Positions 1 to 4,842 of a stretch of 7,842 nt of DNA are shown here, piece by piece. Position 1 is the first letter of the stretch. Each line of letters begins with the position of its first letter. The notes below the pieces were generated by a model that was given only the letters and a program-made list of their open reading frames with translations, had not been told where the DNA came from and ran no database searches. The stretch spans positions 1 to 7,842 of the forward strand of contig DAOUJI010000048.1 of assembly GCA_034422875.1 (NCBI GenBank). Reading direction: 5' to 3'. The translations under genes were made by a program, and so were the position numbers. The stretch is from DAOUJI01 sp034422875. GTDB lineage: Bacteria; Chloroflexota; Dehalococcoidia; Lucifugimonadales; JAGWBF01.

Positions 1-1254
1 TTCACGCCTGAAGCGGCGATGGAGGCCGCACGACAGGCAGACGCTGAGATTGCAGCAGGTCAAAACCGAGGCCCTCTGCACGGCATTCCCATCGGGCTGA
101 AGGACCTCTTCTATGTAAAGGGGATAAAGAACACGTCAGGCGTGCGGGTATTCGATGGGTTCATGCCCGACTACGACTCCGACGCAGCGGCCAGGTTTCG
201 AGCGGCGGGAGCCGTCCTCCTTGGCAAGCTGAACCTCCACCCCCTGGCTTACGGTCCACAGGGCGAAAACCCAGACTATGGGGACATGCACAACCCCTGG
301 GACCCATCGCGCATCGCCGGAGGTTCCAGCGGCGGCTCCGGTTCGGCTACCGCCTCGGGACAATGCGTCTTGAGCATGGGCACCGACACAGGAGGCTCGG
401 TCCGCATCCCCAGCTCGTCGTGCGGACTGGTCGGGCTGAAGCCCACGTACGGAAGGCTGTCCCTACGAGGAATCACACCCTTGTCATGGTCTCTGGACCA
501 CCCTGGGCCCATGACCCGCACTGTGGAGGACTGCTCCCTTGCAATGAACGCCCTCACGGGGCACGACCCGTCAAGACCCTCCTCACCGGACTATACGGCT
601 GGCCTAGCGGAAGGCATTGAGGGTTTGCGTGTCGGCGTGGTCAGGGAATTCTTCGAGGAGGCCTTAGACCCTCAGGTGGAGGCGACTGTACGATCGGCGC
701 TGGAAACTTTGGAAGACCTGGGAGCCGACGTAAGGGAGGCTTCCTGGCCCATTCACCGCCATTCCATGTCCATCTCCACGACCATACTCATGCCTGAGTC
801 GGCGGCCGTCCACCGAAAGCTCCTGGCCTCCCACGGACCCGAGCTGCCGCCTGCCGTCAGGCTGCGGCTGGAGGCTGGGCTCTTTGTGTCTGGAGCCGAC
901 TATGTGGAAGCCCAACGTGCCCGCACCCTGTTCCTGGAAGAGACCCGACGCATCTTTGAGGAGTTCGACATCCTGGCGGGGCCAACGCTTCCCATAACCG
1001 CCCATCCGATAGGAGCAACCCAGGTGCAAGTCGGAGACGTGACCCTGCCGTCCACGCTGGCTCTGACACAGTACACACGGCCCTTCAATCTGAACGGCAA
1101 CCCAGCGGTGACCGTACCTTGCGGTTTCTCCGATGAAGGCTTGCCCATCGGGTTGCAGCTGGCGGGTCGCCCGTTCGACGAAGCTACGGTCCTGAGGGCG
1201 GCCTACGCCTACGAACAAGCCACTGACTGGCACAAGCGGCGCCCTCCGCTGTAG
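1..1254 (+). CDS. Amidase-signature family amidase, 5' end outside the window
   Basis: Amidase-signature hydrolase, which cleaves (or in GatA-type relatives transfers the ammonia of) carboxamides through a Ser-cisSer-Lys triad; probably cytoplasmic. Counting from the ATG at 19, the triad is complete: K28 in GLKDLF, S103 in GGSSGGSG and S127 in GTDTGGSVRIP. The spacings of 75 and 24 residues match those known in GatA and malonamidase. The C-terminal GNPAVTVPCGF and GLPIGLQLAGRP blocks are also typical. The frame is open to base 1 and reads FTPEAA before that Met. This resembles the usual family sequence, so the ATG at 19 is probably internal and roughly 50 N-terminal residues are missing. The stop TAG is at 1252-1254, and the gene converges on the hydrolase gene with a 9-bp gap. 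The substrate cannot be read from sequence. A GatA role is possible, but no gatB or gatC is visible, so generic amidase is the safer call. Confidence 0.93.
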   Translation, partial: FTPEAAMEAARQADAEIAAGQNRGPLHGIPIGLKDLFYVKGIKNTSGVRVFDGFMPDYDSDAAARFRAAGAVLLGKLNLHPLAYGPQGENPDYGDMHNPWDPSRIAGGSSGGSGSATASGQCVLSMGTDTGGSVRIPSSSCGLVGLKPTYGRLSLRGITPLSWSLDHPGPMTRTVEDCSLAMNALTGHDPSRPSSPDYTAGLAEGIEGLRVGVVREFFEEALDPQVEATVRSALETLEDLGADVREASWPIHRHSMSISTTILMPESAAVHRKLLASHGPELPPAVRLRLEAGLFVSGADYVEAQRARTLFLEETRRIFEEFDILAGPTLPITAHPIGATQVQVGDVTLPSTLALTQYTRPFNLNGNPAVTVPCGFSDEGLPIGLQLAGRPFDEATVLRAAYAYEQATDWHKRRPPL

Positions 1255-1263
1255 ACGGCGGGG
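1244..1263. terminator. Weak stem-loop between the convergent amidase and hydrolase genes
   Basis: CTCCGC (1244-1249) can pair with GCGGGG (1258-1263), including one G-T pair, around an 8-nt loop that contains the amidase stop codon. It is followed on the plus strand by TTAT only. It lies exactly where two convergent genes meet, so it may help end transcription, but the stem is short and there is no real T-tract. Confidence 0.22.
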
Positions 1264-2115
1264 TTATAGGGACTGCCAGCGGAACCGGTCGCCCTCGATG
1301 ACGACGCGCCCGAAGTGGTCCTCCGGCCAGAAGTGGCAGGCCGCGACGATGTAGTTTTCCGCCGCGAACCTGCTCAACATCGACTTGCGGCTCTCACGGC
1401 TGGTGGGCTTGTCGACGTCGGCGCCTGGGCACCAGTTAGGATTGTCCACCTCTATCTTGAGGTGAATCATATCTCCGATGATGGCGCCCTTCTGCCCCTC
1501 GGACTCTATTAGGACGTTGACGTGTCCGGGGGTATGCCCGGGGGTGGGAGTGGTGCTCAACTGGGAGTTGATGACCACGCTGCTGTCCACCAACTCCATT
1601 ACTCCCAGTCCCTCCAGCGGCAAAACACAGTCCTTCACCGCCTGGTTCTCCTCCAATATTGCGGGTTGCGTGAAGTAGTTCCAGTCGTTGCGCGGCACCA
1701 GGTACCGTGCGTTGGGAAAGGTGGCCCTGAAACCCGTGTGGCCGTCGCCGCTGACGTTCCAGCCGATGTGGTCGTGGTGGAGGTGGGTGTGCACCACAAG
1801 CTCCACGTCCTCCGGGTCGAGGCCCTTAAGCTGCATCTGGTGCAACAAGTCTCCCCGGTATCCGCCCCGGTGGTGATGGGGGCCGGGGCCGATGCCAGTG
1901 TCCACCATGATGATCTTGCCCTGGGTGCGCAGGGCGAAACAGGCATAGTAGAGCTGGATTTTCCCGTCGATGAGGTTTTCGTCTTTGAGGGGACCCCATT
2001 CACTTACAGGTATGTCCGGGAAAAAGTCTTCCGGGTCTCTCAAGGGCGGAGTCATGTCGTTCAAAGCGATGACTTCTACTTCACCGATTCTGACGCTTTC
2101 CATCTCAGCCTCCAT
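1264..2115 (-). CDS. Metallo-beta-lactamase-fold hydrolase, dinuclear zinc type
   Basis: A 283-aa metallo-beta-lactamase superfamily hydrolase with a complete dinuclear metal site: H111, H113, D115 and H116 in HLHHDH, H198 in TPGHTPGH, bridging D215 in IIGDMIH, and H261 in AACHFW. The family includes N-acyl homoserine lactonases, other lactonases and esterases; the overall arrangement resembles the lactonase-like branch, but the substrate is inference. No signal peptide is evident, so it is probably cytoplasmic. A His-rich stretch, GPHHHRGG, lies at about 78-84 beside the DTG motif. The start at 2115 has GAAGGA upstream with a 6-7 nt spacer. A second ATG at 2103 has its own GGAGG with a 5-nt spacer, so a form shorter by four residues is possible. 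The gene lies 33 bp downstream of apt on the same strand and is probably cotranscribed with it. Confidence 0.9.
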   Translation of the reverse strand: MEAEMESVRIGEVEVIALNDMTPPLRDPEDFFPDIPVSEWGPLKDENLIDGKIQLYYACFALRTQGKIIMVDTGIGPGPHHHRGGYRGDLLHQMQLKGLDPEDVELVVHTHLHHDHIGWNVSGDGHTGFRATFPNARYLVPRNDWNYFTQPAILEENQAVKDCVLPLEGLGVMELVDSSVVINSQLSTTPTPGHTPGHVNVLIESEGQKGAIIGDMIHLKIEVDNPNWCPGADVDKPTSRESRKSMLSRFAAENYIVAACHFWPEDHFGRVVIEGDRFRWQSL

Positions 2116-2148
2116 CGGATTTCCTTCGGTTATCGCAGCCGGGGGCGC

Positions 2149-2661
2149 CTAGTATTGGACAAGGGTGTGAAAGTTGTAGCCCTGGATGCGCTTCCGGCCC
2201 TCTAGGGCGGTTAACTCGATAATCGTGGCGATGCCGTCGACCTTGCCTCCCGACTCCTCGACCAACTGGGCTGCTGCCGCCAGAGTCCCTCCCGTAGCCA
2301 GCAGGTCGTCAATGATGAGGACCCTGTCTCCCTCCTTGACGGCGTCCTTGTGCATCTCCACGACAGCCGAACCGTATTCCAGGGAGTATTCCGAGCGGAA
2401 GGATTCGCCTGGAAGCTTGCCTTCTTTCCTGGCGAGGACCAGGGGCTTGCCTAGCCTGTAGGCCAGCGGCGCCCCGAACAAGAACCCCCGGGACTCTATG
2501 GCAACTATCGAGTCGATGGCCGCCCCTCCGTATTTCTCCGAAAGCCGGTCTACGACGTGGCTCAAGGCAACCGGGCTTTGGAGGAGAGGGGTGATGTCCC
2601 GAAACAGGATTCCCGTAGTAGGGAAATCGGGCACGTCTCTGATGTAGTCTTTCAGGTCCAT
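2149..2661 (-). CDS. apt: Adenine phosphoribosyltransferase
   Basis: Adenine phosphoribosyltransferase, the purine-salvage enzyme that converts adenine and PRPP to AMP and pyrophosphate in the cytoplasm. The 170-aa length is normal for bacterial Apt. The N-terminus DYIRDVPDFPTTGILFRDIT (residues 5-24) and AIESRGFLFGAPLA (54-67) are family hallmarks. The PRPP-binding loop VLIIDDLLATGGT is at 114-126, and ARKEGKLPG (77-85) is the flexible-loop region. The ATG at 2661 is preceded by GAGGG about 6 nt away. A promoter candidate lies at 2727-2755. The lactonase-like hydrolase follows after 33 bp; a metabolic link between the two is not evident, and the pairing may simply reflect operon packing. Confidence 0.96.
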   Translation of the reverse strand: MDLKDYIRDVPDFPTTGILFRDITPLLQSPVALSHVVDRLSEKYGGAAIDSIVAIESRGFLFGAPLAYRLGKPLVLARKEGKLPGESFRSEYSLEYGSAVVEMHKDAVKEGDRVLIIDDLLATGGTLAAAAQLVEESGGKVDGIATIIELTALEGRKRIQGYNFHTLVQY

Positions 2662-2726
2662 TTTCGCCCTCTACAGCCGGGTTCAGGAAAAGAGCTATTC
2701 CGGACAGGGCTAACGGCGACGGGTGA

Positions 2727-2755
2727 AGTGTAGATTAGCCGCTTTGGGGCGTCAA
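2727..2755 (-). promoter_or_regulatory. Sigma-70-type promoter for apt
   Basis: Reading the minus strand, TTGACG (2755-2750) and TACACT (2732-2727) are separated by 17 bp. They match the -35 and -10 consensus at 5/6 and 4/6 positions. A transcript would begin near 2720, giving a leader of about 59 nt before the apt ATG. It sits in the 126-bp gap between the ferredoxin stop and apt, which argues that apt is transcribed independently of the ferredoxin gene. Confidence 0.55.
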
Positions 2756-2787
2756 GGAATATGGGAAGAGCAGGCTGAACGCGCGGG

Positions 2788-3027
2788 TTAGGTGAAATAG
2801 GCCGCGTTCTTACCTATATAAGGGTACCAGTTGGCCGGGACGGTGTATTCGTGGAAGATGGCTGAAACGGGGCATACCGGCTCACAGGCCGCGCAGTCGA
2901 TGCACTCGTCAGGGTCAATGTAGAACATCGGCTCGGAGTCGTCGCTGTGTATGCAATCAACGGGACACACGTTTACGCATGCCGCGTCTTTCACTCCAAC
3001 ACAGGGTTCCGTAATTATGTAGGCCAT
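2788..3027 (-). CDS. 7Fe ferredoxin ([3Fe-4S][4Fe-4S])
   Basis: A 79-aa soluble electron carrier of the 7Fe ferredoxin type, similar in pattern to the ferredoxins of Thermus, mycobacteria and Azotobacter. By alignment with Azotobacter FdI, C9, C17 and C52 should hold the [3Fe-4S] cluster, and C21, C42, C45 and C48 the [4Fe-4S] cluster. C25 corresponds to the non-ligand Cys of FdI. The FdI Cys11 position is Val12 here, so the first cluster is a true three-cysteine site and not a second 4Fe site. The C-terminal tail after residue 58 is short, unlike the long FdI extension. The ATG at 3027 has no clear Shine-Dalgarno sequence; GATAAC lies 10 nt upstream, so a very short leader or leaderless transcript is possible. 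The redox partner is unknown; no oxidoreductase gene adjoins it. In actinobacteria such genes are often called fdxA. Confidence 0.93.
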   Translation of the reverse strand: MAYIITEPCVGVKDAACVNVCPVDCIHSDDSEPMFYIDPDECIDCAACEPVCPVSAIFHEYTVPANWYPYIGKNAAYFT

Positions 3028-3170
3028 TACGTAGACAGTTATCGAGTCGTTCTGAACTAACGCCTATCGGAATTGATAGCTGCAGCTTATTCGCCAGCCT
3101 AATTTTCGTTGGGGGCTTGCCTGAGCGTCAAGGGCTATAAACCGATACAAATTATTGAATCTTTGGGCGT

Positions 3171-3198
3171 AAAAAAGGTGAGAGCCCGCCAACTCAGC
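3171..3198 (-). terminator. Possible intrinsic terminator of the small membrane-protein gene
   Basis: On the minus strand, a short imperfect stem (TGAG at 3196-3193 with CTCA at 3182-3179, plus an outer G-C pair across one mismatch) is followed by six T residues (3176-3171). The stem starts about 17 nt after the stop codon at 3215. Position and T-tract suit an intrinsic terminator, but the stem is weak. Confidence 0.4.
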
Positions 3199-3214
3199 CT
3201 ATATGCCCGACAAT

Positions 3215-3484
3215 CTAGTGCAAAGGGCATGCCTTGAGAAGCGCGCTGCCCCACCAGGAGTCCGCTGCAGTCGTCCCTTCGCCCTCGGTCACCAGAGAGG
3301 CTTCTGGAGGCGGGCCAATGACGGAGCCGTTTGCCGATGCGGCAAGATTGTAGGCGCGGCTGTTGGTCGATTCGGCGGAAACCGCCCACGCTCCAAAGAA
3401 TATGGTCAGGAGGACCAGGATGACCACCGAGGCAAGAAAGGGGGCTGGCACACCCAGGACGCGGAGACTCAAGACTGGCGTCAC
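3215..3484 (-). CDS. Small predicted membrane-anchored or secreted protein, function unknown
   Basis: An 89-aa protein that I do not recognise. Residues 14-36 form a strongly hydrophobic segment after an N-terminus with one Arg. AVSA at 34-37 followed by E38 resembles a signal-peptidase site (-3 Val, -1 Ala), so it is either a single-pass membrane protein or a short exported peptide. The remaining ~50 residues are polar and rich in Ser, Ala, Gly and Pro, with no Cys until C86. The start is GTG at 3484, with GGAG 8 nt upstream. Four signals support a real gene: this RBS, a good promoter at 3558-3586, the hydrophobic segment, and a T-tract after the stop. It is divergent from the LysR gene, a common arrangement for a LysR target. 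A plus-strand frame (3203-3487) and another minus frame (3135-3518) overlap it but lack such signals. Confidence 0.5.
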   Translation of the reverse strand: MTPVLSLRVLGVPAPFLASVVILVLLTIFFGAWAVSAESTNSRAYNLAASANGSVIGPPPEASLVTEGEGTTAADSWWGSALLKACPLH

Positions 3485-3511
3485 TAATCAGACTCCACAG
3501 GCACGGAACCT

Positions 3512-3540
3512 TTGGCAATTCCCAGACAGCATATTGTAAA
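3512..3540 (+). promoter_or_regulatory. Sigma-70-type promoter for the LysR-family gene
   Basis: TTGGCA (3512-3517) and TGTAAA (3535-3540) are separated by 17 bp and match consensus at 5/6 and 4/6 positions. The predicted start near 3547 gives a leader of roughly 116 nt. It faces the minus-strand promoter at 3558-3586, so the two transcripts would overlap near their 5' ends. Confidence 0.5.
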
Positions 3541-3580
3541 GCAATCTTTTTTGATATATTGTATTCGCTATCATTGGTAG
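3533..3580. promoter_or_regulatory. Candidate LysR-family operator region in the divergent promoter
   Basis: Two short inverted repeats occur here. ATTGT-AAA-GCAAT (3533-3545; 4 of 5 bp per arm) overlaps the -10 of the LysR promoter, and the bases 3532-3544 fit the T-N11-A pattern of LysR-family boxes. CTATC-ATT-GGTAG (3568-3580; 4 of 5 bp) lies in the spacer of the opposing promoter. ATATTGTA is also directly repeated at 3531-3538 and 3556-3563, 25 bp apart. Autoregulation plus control of the divergent gene is the usual LysR arrangement; binding here is inference. Confidence 0.35.
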
Positions 3581-3586
3581 TGTAAA
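3558..3586 (-). promoter_or_regulatory. Strong sigma-70-type promoter for the small membrane-protein gene
   Basis: On the minus strand, TTTACA (3586-3581) and TACAAT (3563-3558) are separated by exactly 17 bp. Each matches the consensus at 5 of 6 positions. Transcription would start near 3551, leaving a leader of about 66 nt before the GTG at 3484. A 13-bp imperfect palindrome (3568-3580) lies within the spacer. Confidence 0.62.
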
Positions 3587-3662
3587 GTTAACAGAAGACC
3601 GAAGCGGCCAGGGGATTATATCTGAACAAGATGCGAAAGAGCGACTGTAGGGTCAGGGGCTG

Positions 3663-4589
3663 ATGGAGGTACGCGAACTGGTAAGCTTTTATCATGTTGC
3701 GAGGCTCCGCAGCGTGTCGAAGGCCGCTGAGTATCTGGAGATAGGCCAGCCGACGGTCACGACCCATCTCCAGAAAATCGAACGGGAGTACGGGGTAGTG
3801 CTCTTCGACCGGATCAAGAGGCCCATTCAGATGACCTCGGAGGGTTTCCGGTTCTACGAGCTTGCCAAGCCTATAGTGGAGGGAATCGCCGAGGGGATAG
3901 AGAACCTGAGGACTCAGATGGACTACCCCGAGCACAAGGGTTCCTTCATCATGGGCGCCTATCCCGACATGGTCCTCCACCACCTGCCTCCAATCATCAA
4001 AGACTTCAGGCACAACTATCCCAACGTCCAAATACGTCTAGTGGCCCGCTCCTACGCCAACCTGATGGAGATGGTGCTTTCGGGTGAGCTGGACATAGCG
4101 ATCGGCGACATGCCTGAGTCCAAGAACGTGCCTGTGGAGTTCACGCACCTCTTCTCATCGGACTTCGTGGTGGTCACTCCCCTCAGGCACGAACTGCTGG
4201 AGGTTCCCGATCTGCGCCTGGCGGACATAGGGAGATGGCCTCTGATAACCCTGGGGCCCACTTCACGCAGCCGGCGGGCTTTGGAGGACGCCTTGAGGCG
4301 TCAGGGCATCCAGTACGACATCACCCTTGAAATGGACATCATGGAGATGGCCAAACGGTACGTCGAAATCGGAATGGGAGTGTCGGTGACCCACGACTTC
4401 GCCATCCAGGAGGAAGACCACGAACGGCTCGGCATACGGTCTCTTGTCGGTGTAATGCCTCCCAGCCAGATGGGGTTGATTACCCTGAAAGGCAAGTTCC
4501 TCAGTAGATCGGTGAAGAACTTCGTCGAAGCCCTGACACAGGGTGTGGACCACCTCTCCAGCGACCGGCTCAGCGCCCACGCCATTTAA
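3663..4589 (+). CDS. LysR-family transcriptional regulator
   Basis: A 308-aa LysR-type regulator of normal length. The winged helix-turn-helix occupies about residues 1-60, with the recognition part SVSKAAEYLEIGQPTVTTHL (17-36), and FDRIKRPIQMTSEG forms the wing. It is followed by the linker helix. The periplasmic-binding-like effector domain runs from about 91 to 300; GELDIAIGD and IGMGVSVTHDF are typical blocks. Some features (PLITLGPTSRSR) recall the CysB-like branch, but the inducer is unknown. The ATG at 3663 has AGGGG only 3-4 nt upstream, which is a tight RBS. The gene is divergent from the small membrane-protein gene and lies 253 bp upstream of the DUF1800-DUF1501 operon, so either neighbour could be its target. 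The protein should act as a cytoplasmic DNA-binding tetramer, as known for the family. Confidence 0.94.
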   Translation: MEVRELVSFYHVARLRSVSKAAEYLEIGQPTVTTHLQKIEREYGVVLFDRIKRPIQMTSEGFRFYELAKPIVEGIAEGIENLRTQMDYPEHKGSFIMGAYPDMVLHHLPPIIKDFRHNYPNVQIRLVARSYANLMEMVLSGELDIAIGDMPESKNVPVEFTHLFSSDFVVVTPLRHELLEVPDLRLADIGRWPLITLGPTSRSRRALEDALRRQGIQYDITLEMDIMEMAKRYVEIGMGVSVTHDFAIQEEDHERLGIRSLVGVMPPSQMGLITLKGKFLSRSVKNFVEALTQGVDHLSSDRLSAHAI

Positions 4590-4613
4590 CGCTCGGGCTA
4601 AGCCGTAAATTAT

Positions 4614-4643
4614 TTGACAATTCCCCGTTGACGAACTTACAAT
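4614..4643 (+). promoter_or_regulatory. Upstream promoter (P1) of the DUF1800-DUF1501 operon
   Basis: TTGACA (4614-4619, 6/6) and TACAAT (4638-4643, 5/6) are separated by 18 bp. The predicted start near 4650 would give a leader of about 190 nt to the DUF1800 ATG, running through both palindromes and the leader hairpin. It lies 25 bp after the LysR stop. Confidence 0.55.
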
Positions 4644-4720
4644 TAGGATGTCTTCTATAATCAATCAAAGATGATATTTTATAAAGAGACGGCTTATTGG
4701 AGCAGGAGCGGCCCTCCCAG

Positions 4721-4758
4721 ACAAAGGATGTCCTTTGTTGACAAGGGAAATCCCCTGT
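4721..4758. promoter_or_regulatory. Tandem 18-bp palindromes, candidate paired operators
   Basis: Site 1 is ACAAAGGA-tg-TCCTTTGT (4721-4738), a perfect inverted repeat. Site 2 is ACAAGGGA-aa-TCCCCTGT (4741-4758), with 7 of 8 arm positions paired. The two share the consensus ACAARGGA-N2-TCCYYTGT and begin exactly 20 bp apart, about two helical turns, so bound dimers would lie on nearly the same DNA face. Site 1 ends on the first base of the P2 -35 element and site 2 occupies the -35/-10 spacer. This is a classic repressor placement. The 2-nt centre argues against an RNA hairpin as the main function of site 1. The binding protein is unknown; the pattern is not an obvious LysR T-N11-A box. Confidence 0.6.
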
Positions 4759-4766
4759 AATAGAAT
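4738..4766 (+). promoter_or_regulatory. Main promoter (P2) of the DUF1800-DUF1501 operon
   Basis: TTGACA (4738-4743, 6/6) and TAGAAT (4761-4766, 5/6) are separated by exactly 17 bp, the best promoter match in the window. Transcription would start near 4773, leaving a leader of about 70 nt. The tandem palindromes at 4721-4758 overlap it. Confidence 0.68.
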
Positions 4767-4780
4767 TTGACAGGATGCTG

Positions 4781-4801
4781 GCTGTCGCCTTTAGGCACAG
4801 C
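4781..4801 (+). other. Leader stem-loop followed by a T-rich stretch
   Basis: GCTGT (4781-4785) and GCCT (4787-4790) pair with ACAGC (4797-4801) and AGGC (4793-4796), giving up to nine pairs with one bulged C (4786) and a tiny loop. TTATTT follows directly at 4802-4807. It lies just after the predicted P2 start. It could be an attenuator, an mRNA-stabilising leader hairpin, or a late terminator for LysR transcription. The sequence alone does not decide. Confidence 0.42.
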
Positions 4802-4826
4802 TTATTTAACTTAAAACCTGAGGGGG

Positions 4827-4834
4827 AAGGAGGT
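4827..4834 (+). promoter_or_regulatory. Consensus ribosome binding site of DUF1800
   Basis: AAGGAGGT lies 8 nt before the ATG at 4843. An in-frame TAG at 4834-4836 rules out a longer N-terminus, so this RBS fixes the start. Confidence 0.85.
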
Positions 4835-4842
4835 TAGGCCGG

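Noticed and set aside
7..24. ATG at 19 as the true amidase start
   Set aside because: The preceding codons (FTPEAA) fit the conserved family sequence, and the missing N-terminal helices lie upstream of the window.
1522..2205. Long plus-strand open frame of 227 codons opposite the hydrolase gene
   Set aside because: It lies antisense to a hydrolase with a full set of metal ligands, shows no recognisable domain and has no RBS evidence; it is a shadow frame.
3064..3079. CTATC-N6-GATAG palindrome as a defined operator of the ferredoxin gene
   Set aside because: The arms are only five bases and no second copy or clear promoter is beside it; mentioned only as context.
3203..3487. Plus-strand 94-codon frame opposite the small gene
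   Set aside because: It has a highly charged, low-information composition and no RBS at the ATG; the opposing frame carries coherent gene signals.
3135..3518. Minus-strand 127-codon frame overlapping the small membrane-protein gene
   Set aside because: It runs through the proposed T-tract and leader and lacks a hydrophobic or domain pattern; the 89-aa frame has better start and promoter evidence.
4767..4795. Third TTGACA as a promoter, with TTTAGG 17 bp downstream
   Set aside because: The -10 match is only 3 of 6 and it lies inside the predicted leader hairpin; P2 just upstream is far better.
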